Shown: one piece after another, positions 24,418 through 32,625 of the stretch | Layout of the letters: every line of letters begins with the position of its first letter | Position numbering within the stretch: position 1 is the stretch's first letter | Origin: M55B177 sp034722275 | Lineage (GTDB): Bacteria > Chloroflexota > Dehalococcoidia > GIF9 > AB-539-J10 | Length of the DNA stretch: 46,630 nt | Direction of reading: 5' to 3' | Assembly (NCBI GenBank): GCA_034722275.1 | Contig: JAYENW010000011.1 | Span: forward strand, 1-46,630 | Notes under the pieces: generated by a model | What the model saw: only the letters and a program-made list of their open reading frames with translations | The model's database searches: none | Told to the model about the DNA's origin: nothing | Translations under genes and position numbers: made by a program

Positions 24418-25707
24418 CTATCTCTCCCAGATAGCTGCCATTCCCTGACCACCTCCAATACACATGGTTTCCAATCCGCGATGTAAACCTCTATGTATCA
24501 TATCGTATATGATGGTAACTGCTATTCTCGCTCCAGTGCAGCCAATGGGGTGCCCCATAGAAATGCCACTACCGTGAAGATTGATATCGTCAAATTTCCA
24601 ATCAAGCTCCTTCATGCACCCTAGTGTCTGAGAGGCAAAAGCCTCATTAAGCTCGATAACGTCGAAATCCTTGTTAGTAAATCCTGTCTTTTTCAATACC
24701 TTTCTTACTGCCGGGATAGGGCCCAATCCCATGTAATTGGGGTCTATTGCACCTGAAGCCCATGCTCGGAGAGTTGCCAAAGGCTCAAGTCCTAATTCTT
24801 TGGCTTTGTCACGGGACATGAGCACTACGGCTGCCGCAGCATCATTTATTCCTGAGGAATTACCCGCGGTCACTGTGCCCCCCTTTCTAAATGCTGGAGC
24901 AAGCTTAGCCATTTTTCCCATTGAGGTGTCCATGGGGCGCTCATCGGTATCAAATATTACAGGTGGCCCTTTCCTCTGGGGAATAGTTACGGGAATTATT
25001 TCGTCTTTAAATAAGCCGTCCGCTATAGCCTTTCTTGCTCGTTGGTGGCTGAGGTATCCTATCTCATCTTGTTCTTCCCTTGTGAAGCCATATCTGTTGG
25101 CGATTTCCTCTGCCGTATTTCCCATGTGATAGCCATAAAATATCTCCCACAAGCCATCGAATACCATGAGGTCTATTACTTCCCCTTTGGCCTCCACATC
25201 CATGCGATAGCCCCAGCGGGCTTTGGGGAGAACATAAGGTGCATGGCTCATGCACTCCATTCCTCCGGCGATCACAACTTCAGCTTCACCTGATATTATC
25301 GCTTGGGCTCCCAGAGTAATGGCCTTTAAACCTGAGGCGCAGATTTTATTTGCTGTAAATGCGGGAGTTTCCTTGGGGACGCCAGCATAGATACATGCCT
25401 GCCGAGCAGTGTTTTGTCCCTGTCCACCTTGCAGTACATTTCCCATGATTACCTCATCCACCTGAACTTCTCGTAGAGAGGAATCGTAATCGTAATGTTT
25501 TTTCTCTAATTCTATAAATCCATCAGGTTTAAGGGCATCGGGTCCATCCTCAAGAAGTTCCTGGCTGGATTTCGGTCTTAATCCCGCTCGCTTGAGCGCT
25601 TCTTTGATCACCAGTGTACCCAGGTCGACAACGCGGATGTCCTTTAAAGAACCGCCGAAGGCTCCAATGGCTGTGCGGCAACCGCTAACAACGACCACTT
25701 CTTTCAT
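24418..25707 (-). CDS. Acetyl-CoA acetyltransferase (thiolase)
   Basis: 429 residues, about 35 longer than the usual thiolase. The nucleophile Cys123 (NKICASGLKA), the GGMECMSHAPYVLP segment, the NEAFASQ motif and the C-terminal GHPIGCTGAR and CIGGGQGMA blocks are all present, so it should be active. The extra residues lie at about 47-81 (acidic, Lys/Tyr-rich), between the first helix and VDEVIMGNVLQGG. It could make acetoacetyl-CoA or cleave 3-ketoacyl-CoA; no pathway partner is adjacent. AAGGAGGAAC precedes the ATG. Confidence 0.93.
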   Translation of the reverse strand: MKEVVVVSGCRTAIGAFGGSLKDIRVVDLGTLVIKEALKRAGLRPKSSQELLEDGPDALKPDGFIELEKKHYDYDSSLREVQVDEVIMGNVLQGGQGQNTARQACIYAGVPKETPAFTANKICASGLKAITLGAQAIISGEAEVVIAGGMECMSHAPYVLPKARWGYRMDVEAKGEVIDLMVFDGLWEIFYGYHMGNTAEEIANRYGFTREEQDEIGYLSHQRARKAIADGLFKDEIIPVTIPQRKGPPVIFDTDERPMDTSMGKMAKLAPAFRKGGTVTAGNSSGINDAAAAVVLMSRDKAKELGLEPLATLRAWASGAIDPNYMGLGPIPAVRKVLKKTGFTNKDFDVIELNEAFASQTLGCMKELDWKFDDINLHGSGISMGHPIGCTGARIAVTIIYDMIHRGLHRGLETMCIGGGQGMAAIWER

Positions 25708-25739
25708 TATGTTCCTCCTTCATCTATTAAAATTGCTCT

Positions 25740-25768
25740 ATTTTGCTATATTTTGGGTCATAGGTCAA
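25740..25768 (-). promoter_or_regulatory. Candidate thiolase promoter
   Basis: Minus strand: TTGACC (25763-25768, 5 of 6), a 17-nt spacer, CAAAAT (25740-25745, 4 of 6), about 30 nt before the ATG with a normal Shine-Dalgarno. It lies in the gap after the tmRNA gene. Confidence 0.4.
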
Positions 25769-25864
25769 TAGCTTCTTGGTGTCTTAAGCACGTGAGCTGG
25801 TTTCAAGAAGCCTATTTTGTGGGATGGCTCTTCATTTTTGGCGTAATGAACAGGGAGAAATGAA

Positions 25865-26217
25865 TGGTGGAGGCGGGGGAGAGTCGGACTCCCCGTCCAG
25901 AAGGAGGTTGCCAAAATATCCTACAGGCTTAGTCAGCTCTTTTTTCTCATCTAGCTTTTCTCTGCTGACCGAGTCCGGCTAGACCAGCCGATTTCTCTTA
26001 GCCAATCCTCATCGGCGTCAGGACCAGAGCACCTCGATATTTCTGACACCCAATCCCAACCCATCGAGGGGGGGTTGGGTTGGATGGCTAACCTTTAAAG
26101 GTTAAGCGAATACCGGCTCTCGCTCGGCAATTGTTTTTTTGCCACTTGTTTTATGAGGTTAATGGCACCTCAGCCTGCGATTTTGTAGGCCTTCCCCTGT
26201 CGAAACCACGCGCCCCC
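25865..26217 (-). ncRNA. ssrA: Transfer-messenger RNA (tmRNA)
   Basis: About 353 nt. The 5' end GGGGGCG pairs with CGCCTCC before the 3' ACCA, giving a 7-bp acceptor stem with the conserved G3-U pair that alanyl-tRNA synthetase reads. The 5' part continues TGGTTTCGACAGGGG, the tmRNA signature. The 3' CCA is encoded. The T loop reads TCCGACT. The tag reading frame (26102-26128) is followed by inverted repeats typical of the pseudoknots (AACCTTTAAAGGTT; AACCCAACCC with GGGTTGG). It works with SmpB to free stalled ribosomes; smpB lies upstream on the same strand. Its 5' end is 16 nt after the DUF4342 stop, so it may be processed from a longer transcript. Confidence 0.96.
26102..26128 (-). other. 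tmRNA tag-peptide reading frame (AEREPVFA-stop)
   Basis: Within the tmRNA, the frame beginning with the probable resume codon GCC reads Ala-Glu-Arg-Glu-Pro-Val-Phe-Ala then TAA. The other two frames give no plausible tag end. The pattern xEREx-V-x-A resembles the Dehalococcoides tag GERELVLAG as I recall it. The exact resume codon is inferred from that similarity. Confidence 0.7.
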
Positions 26218-26232
26218 AAAATTGCTTTGATG

Positions 26233-26508
26233 CTACTTCTCTGCTTGTCTCGTATCCTCCTCTTCTACCTTTTCAACCTGAATTGTGCATTCTGTGACCA
26301 GGGCAGCAATTGCTGCTACTGCAGCCAATACCGGAGCTGTCAGGACTGTGGCGGCAGCTACGGGAGCACCAACAGTTAGCGGGATATCTATCAAAGGTCG
26401 TCCTTGATGTAGCAAACGAACTCTTCTGATATTCCCTTGATGTACGAGTTGCTTAATTTTCTCCACCAGTTGGCTTCCGGACACAGTAAATTGTTCCTTA
26501 CTGCTCAT
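26233..26508 (-). CDS. DUF4342 protein encoded between smpB and ssrA
   Basis: 91 residues. The N-terminal block (EQFTVSGSQLVEKIKQLVHQGNIRRVRLLH) and the following IPLTVGAP with a hydrophobic Ala-rich segment (about 47-71) match DUF4342, a domain of unknown function. The hydrophobic part could be one membrane hairpin or a buried helix. The gene starts 4 nt after the smpB stop and ends 16 nt before the tmRNA, so all three are on one transcript or nearly so. A role linked to trans-translation is inference from position only. Confidence 0.85.
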   Translation of the reverse strand: MSSKEQFTVSGSQLVEKIKQLVHQGNIRRVRLLHQGRPLIDIPLTVGAPVAAATVLTAPVLAAVAAIAALVTECTIQVEKVEEEDTRQAEK

Positions 26509-26511
26509 TTC

Positions 26512-26976
26512 TTAGCGCCTTCTTTTAAGTTTCATCTGTCGATCTATCTCTCGCAGTGCATCCCTATGGGCAATTGCTTCTCTTTTATCATAGATCTTCT
26601 TCCCTCTAGCAACTCCCAACTGTACTTTGGCAATGCCATTTCTAATATATAGCTTAAGTGGCACCAAAGTCAAACCCTGCTGCTTTACCACTCCCATAAG
26701 GTTGTCAATTTCTTTTCTGTGGAGTAAAAGCTTGCGAGGCCTGGTTGGCTCATGAGTATTATAGCTAGCAGCATCGTAGGAGGCAATGTGACTGTTATAT
26801 AGCCATAGTTCACCATTTTCTGGCCTGGCATAAGCATCACGTAAATTTACTCTGCCGGCCCTGATGGACTTAATTTCAGGACCCTTGAGTACGATACCTG
26901 CCTCAAGGCTTTCGTGAATATGGTAGTCATGGTAAGCTTTGCGATTAACGGTTATCGTCCTGGAATTTTCTGCCAT
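26512..26976 (-). CDS. smpB: SsrA-binding protein SmpB
   Basis: 154 residues, standard. The blocks NRKAYHDYHIHESLEAGIVLKGPEIKSIRAGRVNL and KLYIRNGIAKVQLGVARGKKIYDKRE are diagnostic. The C-terminal tail ends in basic residues (QMKLKRRR), the part that enters the ribosomal mRNA channel. It binds tmRNA and delivers it to stalled ribosomes. The ATG has no Shine-Dalgarno; a promoter places the expected transcript start at the ATG itself. Confidence 0.97.
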   Translation of the reverse strand: MAENSRTITVNRKAYHDYHIHESLEAGIVLKGPEIKSIRAGRVNLRDAYARPENGELWLYNSHIASYDAASYNTHEPTRPRKLLLHRKEIDNLMGVVKQQGLTLVPLKLYIRNGIAKVQLGVARGKKIYDKREAIAHRDALREIDRQMKLKRRR

Positions 26977-26982
26977 AAGGAA

Positions 26983-27011
26983 ATTTTACCATTGCAAGGA
27001 AGAGGGAACAA
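26983..27011 (-). promoter_or_regulatory. Candidate promoter of smpB-DUF4342-ssrA, predicting a leaderless mRNA
   Basis: Minus strand: TTGTTC (27006-27011, only TTG matches), a 17-nt spacer, TAAAAT (26983-26988, 5 of 6). The seventh base after the -10 box is the A of the smpB ATG. The -35 box is weak. Confidence 0.4.
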
Positions 27012-27034
27012 TTCACTGAGAAGGGAGTTGTATT

Positions 27035-27541
27035 ATGAGTCGTGCTGATAGATTTTATTTATTTATAACTGTTTTTCTCGTTATTGCTGTGGTAGCTGGT
27101 GGGGTGATGCTGGCAGTAAAACATAGGCAAAGCCAGCCCACAGAAATCGCTCTATCGCAAACAGTGCCTTCTCAGCAAAGTGGCCAGGTCTATATCAGTG
27201 GCGCCGTAGCTAATCCTGGCATTTACTCCCTGAAAGAAGGTGACACCATACAGACTCTTCTCTCAGACGCAGGGGTTGAGCCCAATGCCAACTTCAGCCA
27301 CATCAAGATTTACATTCCAGAGAAGGGTGAAACTCAATCACCGCAAAAGATAGATATCAACAGGGCTGAACCCTGGCTTCTTGAATCCCTGCCAGGTATA
27401 GGTGAAACCAGAGCGCAAGCTATCTTAGATTATCGCAGTGAGAATGGCCCCTTTAAGCGCGTTGAAGATTTGCTAAAAGTCAAAGGCATTGGTCAGGGAA
27501 CGTTTGACAAGATAAAAGAGTACATAACCGTATCAGATTGA
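27035..27541 (+). CDS. comEA: Competence protein ComEA (membrane-anchored DNA receptor)
   Basis: 168 residues. One membrane helix at about 8-28 anchors the protein with the rest outside. A SLBB-like domain follows (VYISGAVANPGIYSLKEGDTIQTLL, about 52-76), then a helix-hairpin-helix DNA-binding region (INRAEPWLLESLPGIGETRAQAILDYR and KVKGIGQGTFDKIKEYI). It binds incoming double-stranded DNA for natural transformation. AGAAGGGAG gives a strong Shine-Dalgarno. comEC follows after 10 nt. Confidence 0.95.
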   Translation: MSRADRFYLFITVFLVIAVVAGGVMLAVKHRQSQPTEIALSQTVPSQQSGQVYISGAVANPGIYSLKEGDTIQTLLSDAGVEPNANFSHIKIYIPEKGETQSPQKIDINRAEPWLLESLPGIGETRAQAILDYRSENGPFKRVEDLLKVKGIGQGTFDKIKEYITVSD

Positions 27542-27551
27542 AAGTTTTTGT

Positions 27552-29981
27552 ATGTGGTTGCTCTATATTAGCTGTGCCTGGGTAGCGGGCATATTTTTAG
27601 GCTCAAAAGTTGGCTTACCACTGGTTGGTTTATCCGCTGGGCTTCTTCCTTTCTTATTCATTCCTCTTTTCCCACGTAACAAAAAACCTTTAATAGTAGC
27701 TGGGCTCTGTCTCTTAGCCCTTCTTGGAGGCAGTTTACGCTTCCCTTCCAGCCTGCCTCAAATAGATAAGCATTCCCTCTGCTTCTACAACGGTGAAGAG
27801 ACAGTGGAGGTCCAGGGGATGGTGACGGAGGAACCCGATATCAGGTCTAAGGCCTGTCTGTTGAAACTTTCAGCCGGTGAAATAGTTGTGAATAGTCGCA
27901 AACAAGAGGCATCAGGCACTGCCTTGATTCGAGTGCCCAGGTATCCTGCTTATAATTATGGGGATGTACTCCAAGTAACCGGGAAGCTGGAGACGCCTCC
28001 CCAATTTGAGGATTTTGACTACAGAAGCTATCTGGCCCGTCAAGGAATTTACTCTGTTATGTATTATCCCAAAATAGAAATCCTGGATAGAGGCCAGGGT
28101 TGCAAGGCCCTCCAATGGCTCTATTCTTTACGAGAGAGCCTTTCCCAGTCTTTAGCCAGGGCCTTACCTGAACCACAGGGCTCACTGGCACAGGGTATTT
28201 TGCTTGGCCTAAGGAGCAACATACCTGATTCCGTGAGCCAGGCTTTCTCCAGAACAGGGACAGCACATTTATTGGCTATTTCTGGCTTGCATATTGGTAT
28301 TATCATTGGCATGCTCCTTAGCCTTGGTATCCTGGTTTTTGGCCGGCAGCGCTCAATATATATCTGGCTTGCTCTTCTGGGTATCTGGCTCTATGCCTTG
28401 CTCACAGGGATGCGTCCACCGGTGATTCGGGGAGCAATTATGGGAAGTCTGTTTTTGCTGGCTGAATCTCTGGGGAGGCAGCGAAGTGCTATCACTGCTC
28501 TGGCTTTTGCTGCTGCAGTGATGGTGGGAATTAAGCCTCAGATTTTATGGGAAGTCTCCTTCCAGCTTAGTTTCCTGGCTATGGCGGGACTTGTTTTCCT
28601 CTACCCTCATTTTCAGGTATGGGGAAGGAACAGCGTTGCTTCCATGTTTGGAAATAGGGAAGTGATGGTAACCACGGGCGATATGGTTGTTGATGGTTTT
28701 GCTGTAAGCCTGGCAGCTATTTTGGCAGTCTGGCCAATTATTGCTTACAACTTCGGCATCGTCTCTTTGGTTAGCGTACCAGCAACCTTCTTTGCCATAC
28801 TGGCTTTACCAGCCATTATTATCACCTCAGCACTGGTGGCCTTTGTTGGGTTATTTGCTCCGGTTATAGCTCAATTTGTAGCTTGGCTGGCATGGCTTTT
28901 TCTCAGTTACCTGCTCTTGGTAGTTTATGGATTTGATGCATTGCCCTTCTCTTCTTTTCAGGTCAGTGTTACTCCAATCTGGCAAATATGGGGATACTAT
29001 ATTGCGCTTGCAGCGGTGATAATATTCATTAGTCGTAAAAAACAACTAACTATTTCTTTCTCCAGCTTGGCTCTAGGGGTGAAGAAAGTTAGTGGAGATA
29101 TCGTCAAGCCTCAGTCGCGGCTTCTCAAGAAATGGCTCATTCCTCTTTTACTGATAATAGCGGTTTTAGTCTGGTCGGTAGCTCTCACCATGCCCGACGA
29201 TAAATTACATGTGACTTTCCTTGATATAGGTCAGGGAGATGCCATCCTTATTCAAACCCCTAACCACCAGAATATACTTGTTGATGGCGGCCCTGATCCC
29301 CAGAAGATAAATTTGGAATTGAGCAAGAAGCTTCCTTTCTGGAACAGGACGATAGACCTTATGGTTTCCACCCAGCCTCAAGCGGACCATATCACTGGAC
29401 TGGTGGAGGTGCTTCAGCGGTATAAGGTGAAGCGGGTGTTTGAACCAGGGGTGTCTTATAACTCCTTTGTTTATCATGAATGGCTTAAGCTGGTTGAGAA
29501 TAAGGAAATTAGGCACGAGATAGCCAGAGCAGGGCAGGAGATTGATTTGGGCAGCGGAATCAAAATGGAGGTGCTTAATCCACAAGCAAGGTTATTCGAG
29601 GAAACTACCAGCGATGTGGATAACAATGGAATAGTAGTGAGGTTGAATTGGGGTGAGGTGAGCTTCCTATTTACTGCCGACATCAGGCAAGAGGCAGAGT
29701 TCGAGCTTATCGAGCAGCGAGCTAAGTTAAAAAGTACAGTGTTAAAAGTTGCCCATCATGGCAGTAAAACGTCAACGATGCCACAGTTTCTAGCTGTAGT
29801 TGACCCTGAGTTAGCTGTGATTTCAGTTGGCGCTGACAACAAGTTTGGGCATCCCAGCCCGGAGGTGGTGGAGAGATTGGTTGATAGCCTGGGCGAGAAT
29901 AAGCTTTATCGAACAGACAAAGATGGCACCATCGAGTTTATCACCGATGGCGAGAGGCTGTGGGTGAAGATTGGGTGTTGA
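27552..29981 (+). CDS. comEC: DNA uptake channel ComEC/Rec2
   Basis: 809 residues: an N-terminal OB-like region (about 70-180), a competence membrane domain with about ten helices (about 205-510) including HLLAISGLHIGIIIGMLLSLG, and a C-terminal metallo-beta-lactamase-like domain (from about 550) with FLDIGQGDAILIQTP, ILVDGGPD, LFTADI and KVAHHGSKTS. The first metal motif, normally HPHADH or similar, reads Gln608-Pro-Gln610-Ala-Asp612-His613, so two His ligands are replaced. The channel part looks intact. Uptake of single-stranded DNA is expected; nuclease activity of this domain may be weakened. Confidence 0.94.
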   Translation: MWLLYISCAWVAGIFLGSKVGLPLVGLSAGLLPFLFIPLFPRNKKPLIVAGLCLLALLGGSLRFPSSLPQIDKHSLCFYNGEETVEVQGMVTEEPDIRSKACLLKLSAGEIVVNSRKQEASGTALIRVPRYPAYNYGDVLQVTGKLETPPQFEDFDYRSYLARQGIYSVMYYPKIEILDRGQGCKALQWLYSLRESLSQSLARALPEPQGSLAQGILLGLRSNIPDSVSQAFSRTGTAHLLAISGLHIGIIIGMLLSLGILVFGRQRSIYIWLALLGIWLYALLTGMRPPVIRGAIMGSLFLLAESLGRQRSAITALAFAAAVMVGIKPQILWEVSFQLSFLAMAGLVFLYPHFQVWGRNSVASMFGNREVMVTTGDMVVDGFAVSLAAILAVWPIIAYNFGIVSLVSVPATFFAILALPAIIITSALVAFVGLFAPVIAQFVAWLAWLFLSYLLLVVYGFDALPFSSFQVSVTPIWQIWGYYIALAAVIIFISRKKQLTISFSSLALGVKKVSGDIVKPQSRLLKKWLIPLLLIIAVLVWSVALTMPDDKLHVTFLDIGQGDAILIQTPNHQNILVDGGPDPQKINLELSKKLPFWNRTIDLMVSTQPQADHITGLVEVLQRYKVKRVFEPGVSYNSFVYHEWLKLVENKEIRHEIARAGQEIDLGSGIKMEVLNPQARLFEETTSDVDNNGIVVRLNWGEVSFLFTADIRQEAEFELIEQRAKLKSTVLKVAHHGSKTSTMPQFLAVVDPELAVISVGADNKFGHPSPEVVERLVDSLGENKLYRTDKDGTIEFITDGERLWVKIGC

Positions 29982-29992
29982 AGGAGAACCCG

Positions 29993-30022
29993 TTGATAGC
30001 TCAAGCTGTTAGATAGTATACT
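29993..30022 (+). promoter_or_regulatory. Predicted promoter of the methyltransferase-like gene
   Basis: TTGATA (29993-29998, 5 of 6), an 18-nt spacer, TATACT (30017-30022, 5 of 6), 12 nt after the comEC stop. It gives a leader of about 18 nt with only a weak Shine-Dalgarno. Confidence 0.5.
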
Positions 30023-30046
30023 TCTCGAAGTGATCATTCAAGTGAT

Positions 30047-30694
30047 ATGTTAAGTTTTATAAGCCGGCAAATCAGAAAAGTTGTGGTATATCCTGTACTT
30101 CGAATGCTTTATGTTTACTGGGATTTGTTACGTGGTAAAATTAGGACGAGAGCACATCCATCGCATAAAGTGAAGCTACGTTGCATAGAGAAATTTCAGG
30201 ATGAGTTTAACTTACCTGTCTTCATTGAAACGGGCACTTATCTTGGGCATACGGTTAAAGCGGTAAAAAACAATTTTCAGGATATTTATTCTATCGAACT
30301 TAATGATGATTTATTTGTCAGAGCAAACCGGATGTTTTCAAAGTTTTCTCACATTCATATTATTCATGGTGACAGCAGCAGGGTTTTACCTGAACTGCTT
30401 CCTTCTATATGTGGAGAATGTCTATTCTGGCTAGATGCACACTATTGGGGTGGAGTCACTGGAGAACTAGCTTTAAAAAGCCCTGTAACTCAAGAACTTG
30501 GGGCTATCAGGAATCATCCCATAAAAGGTCATGTCATTCTGATTGATGATGCCAGATTATTTAAAGGTCAGGATGGCTGGCCTGCTCTACAAGAAGTATT
30601 CGCTCTTTTAAGGAGAATTAATCCTTACTACGCAGTTGAAGTTAAAGACGACATAATCCGGGCTTATATTAAAAATGGCCGACATAGTACATAG
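30047..30694 (+). CDS. Class-I SAM-dependent methyltransferase-like protein
   Basis: 215 residues. After a basic N-terminal region, FIETGTYLGHTVKAVKNNF (59-77) resembles the glycine-rich SAM-binding motif I, IYSIELNDDLFVRAN (80-94) motif II with an acidic end, and HGDSSRVLPELL a third motif; LFWLDAHYWGG (127-136) may be the active site region. Similar proteins occur in polysaccharide gene clusters, but none is adjacent. The substrate is unknown. It is a single gene with its own promoter, convergent with the ABC exporter operon. Confidence 0.65.
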   Translation: MLSFISRQIRKVVVYPVLRMLYVYWDLLRGKIRTRAHPSHKVKLRCIEKFQDEFNLPVFIETGTYLGHTVKAVKNNFQDIYSIELNDDLFVRANRMFSKFSHIHIIHGDSSRVLPELLPSICGECLFWLDAHYWGGVTGELALKSPVTQELGAIRNHPIKGHVILIDDARLFKGQDGWPALQEVFALLRRINPYYAVEVKDDIIRAYIKNGRHST

Positions 30695-30748
30695 ACATGG
30701 TCTCTTCGTGGCACAACTTGTTTTTCTGACTCAGGTATAGAATTGATC

Positions 30749-31687
30749 TTATATTGACCTTATCTCCTGTCTCATAAACCTTATGTAAGAGATAGCAAAA
30801 CATATGGCTGCCAGAGCTATTATGCTGACTAACTGAGGCCAGGCAAGCAGGAGACTCTGGCTGAAGGGAAGAGGGGTTAACATCCTTCCTGCAGTAAGTG
30901 TGCTTATCATCATTATTGCTGAATTAAGGCTACCTAATTCGGGTACGAGCAAGGCGGCAGTAGCTTCTCCATAAAGGGTACATGGGGAAATGCGTGCGAT
31001 TGCTCCCGCGATCTCACTATTTCTGGTAATCATTTCCAGGGTAGGATTTGAACCGAGTGGGACTTGGGCATTGGCGATAGCGCCAGCGACCACTGACATG
31101 AAGAAGAAAAAGAATATCCAGAGTCCTATGGAGGCAAGCATAGAAGTAGCTGCTCGGTTGAAAAAAATGGAGAAAAGAACAGCCAGAGCCATCCAGAAAG
31201 CCCCATAAATTATGCTTATCAGGACGAAAACCACCAGCCTCAGAAGCCCTTCTGAGCTTGGTGGCACGCCGATAATACGGAGTCCCAATCCGGCAACGAT
31301 GGCAATCACACTCGCAATAATGATAGCTAGCACTGTCAGACCAGCGAGAAACTTGCCATTGATTACTGCATCGCGGTAGATTGGTTGTGATAAAAGCCGA
31401 CTTAGATTGCCACTAGACCGTTCACTACTTATCGCATCAAAACCCAGAGCTATACCTATAATGGGGATGAAGAGGGAAATAAAAAAGAGGAAAGACGGTA
31501 AGTTTTTCCCACTGGTGGTGAAGATCTTGAGGAAGATAAATTCAGTGCTTGAGGTTACTTCACTCCTTATGCTTTGAGTAGCTATGTAAATAGCGAATAT
31601 CGCTGCCAGGAAAGCAAGTGCGAAAAGAATCACAAATCTCCTGCTGTTAAACTGGTCGGCTAGCTCCTTACGGAAAATGGCATACAT
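30749..31687 (-). CDS. ABC-2 type transporter, permease subunit
   Basis: 312 residues with about six membrane helices (about 17-37, 65-85, 113-135, 150-172, 180-203, 280-302). The motif DAISSERSSGNLSRLLSQPIYRDAVINGKFLAG is typical of NosY-like ABC-2 permeases. It is the last gene of a three-gene operon with the ATPase (2-nt gap) and the NEW3 protein. Such sets export or insert unknown substrates and are common in Chloroflexota and archaea. A GAGG Shine-Dalgarno precedes the ATG. Confidence 0.9.
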   Translation of the reverse strand: MYAIFRKELADQFNSRRFVILFALAFLAAIFAIYIATQSIRSEVTSSTEFIFLKIFTTSGKNLPSFLFFISLFIPIIGIALGFDAISSERSSGNLSRLLSQPIYRDAVINGKFLAGLTVLAIIIASVIAIVAGLGLRIIGVPPSSEGLLRLVVFVLISIIYGAFWMALAVLFSIFFNRAATSMLASIGLWIFFFFFMSVVAGAIANAQVPLGSNPTLEMITRNSEIAGAIARISPCTLYGEATAALLVPELGSLNSAIMMISTLTAGRMLTPLPFSQSLLLAWPQLVSIIALAAICFAISYIRFMRQEIRSI

Positions 31688-31689
31688 AT

Positions 31690-32622
31690 TTAAGCCTCGC
31701 GGAAATATTTTTTGTAAATTTTTTCTAGGCTAAATTCCTCAATTTTCATTCCTATTAAAGAGCTGCCTGAGTCAACAGTTGTTTTCGCTATCTGCGATCT
31801 TAAGTCCGTATCGCAGGTAACAAGTAACGATTCGGGTGCACCTGACACATCTATGACGCCTTTAATATTCTTTATGAGCTCGATGAGTTTAGGGTCTGGC
31901 TGGGCTACTTGAACCTCAATTCGATAGCGGCCGCTACCTAAGGCTTGTCTTCCCAGACGGTCTATAGGCCCTTCGGCTACCAGATGCCCCTTGGCTATTA
32001 TACCTATCCGGGTACATACCTTTTGAACTTGGGGCAACTGGTGAGAACAAAAAATGATGGTTATTCCTTTCTTGGCTATTCTTACCATGAGATTGAGGAT
32101 GTCGTCAATGCCTTTGGGGTCTATACCCACGGTGGGTTCATCAAGGAAGGCAAGTTTTGGCTCTTTGACTAAAATATCAGCTACGCCTAAGCGTTGTTTC
32201 ATCCCCCGGGAAAACTTAGCGACCTCCTCATCGGCTACCTTGGATAATCCTACTGTAGCCAAAAGATCACTAATCCTTTCTTCAGCTTCTTTCTTGAGTA
32301 AGTTATTCAGCTCAGCAGTATATTTTAGATTTTGCCTTGCTGTTAAATCCTCATAGAAACCAACCTTCTCTGGCAGATAGCCAACGATGCGTTTTACCTG
32401 AAGGGGCTCTCTGGTTGGATTGTAGCCACAAACTTTTGCTGTTCCTGAAGTAGGCTCTGTCAATCCGAGTAGCATCAGGATGGTGGTTGTTTTGCCAGCG
32501 CCATTGGGGCCAAGGAAACCGAAGATCTCACCTTCTTCTATGCCAAGGTTTAGTTTGTCAACAGCGGTAAAGCCATCGTAAGTCTTGGTTAAATCGCTGG
32601 TCTCAACAATAACCTGACCCAT
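31690..32622 (-). CDS. ABC-2 type transporter, ATP-binding subunit
   Basis: 310 residues. Walker A GPNGAGKT at 38-45, signature FSRGMKQ at 137-143, Walker B ending LAFLDEP at 157-163. The C-terminal 90 residues (GRYRIEVQVAQPDPKLIELI onward) form the extra domain common in CcmA/NosF-like ATPases. It pairs with the permease downstream and is preceded by the NEW3 gene with a 3-nt gap. Confidence 0.96.
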   Translation of the reverse strand: MGQVIVETSDLTKTYDGFTAVDKLNLGIEEGEIFGFLGPNGAGKTTTILMLLGLTEPTSGTAKVCGYNPTREPLQVKRIVGYLPEKVGFYEDLTARQNLKYTAELNNLLKKEAEERISDLLATVGLSKVADEEVAKFSRGMKQRLGVADILVKEPKLAFLDEPTVGIDPKGIDDILNLMVRIAKKGITIIFCSHQLPQVQKVCTRIGIIAKGHLVAEGPIDRLGRQALGSGRYRIEVQVAQPDPKLIELIKNIKGVIDVSGAPESLLVTCDTDLRSQIAKTTVDSGSSLIGMKIEEFSLEKIYKKYFREA

Positions 32623-32625
32623 GTC

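Noticed and set aside
25748..25790. GCTTCTTG / CAAGAAGC repeat after the tmRNA considered as its terminator
   Set aside because: The loop is long and no U-tract follows on the minus strand.
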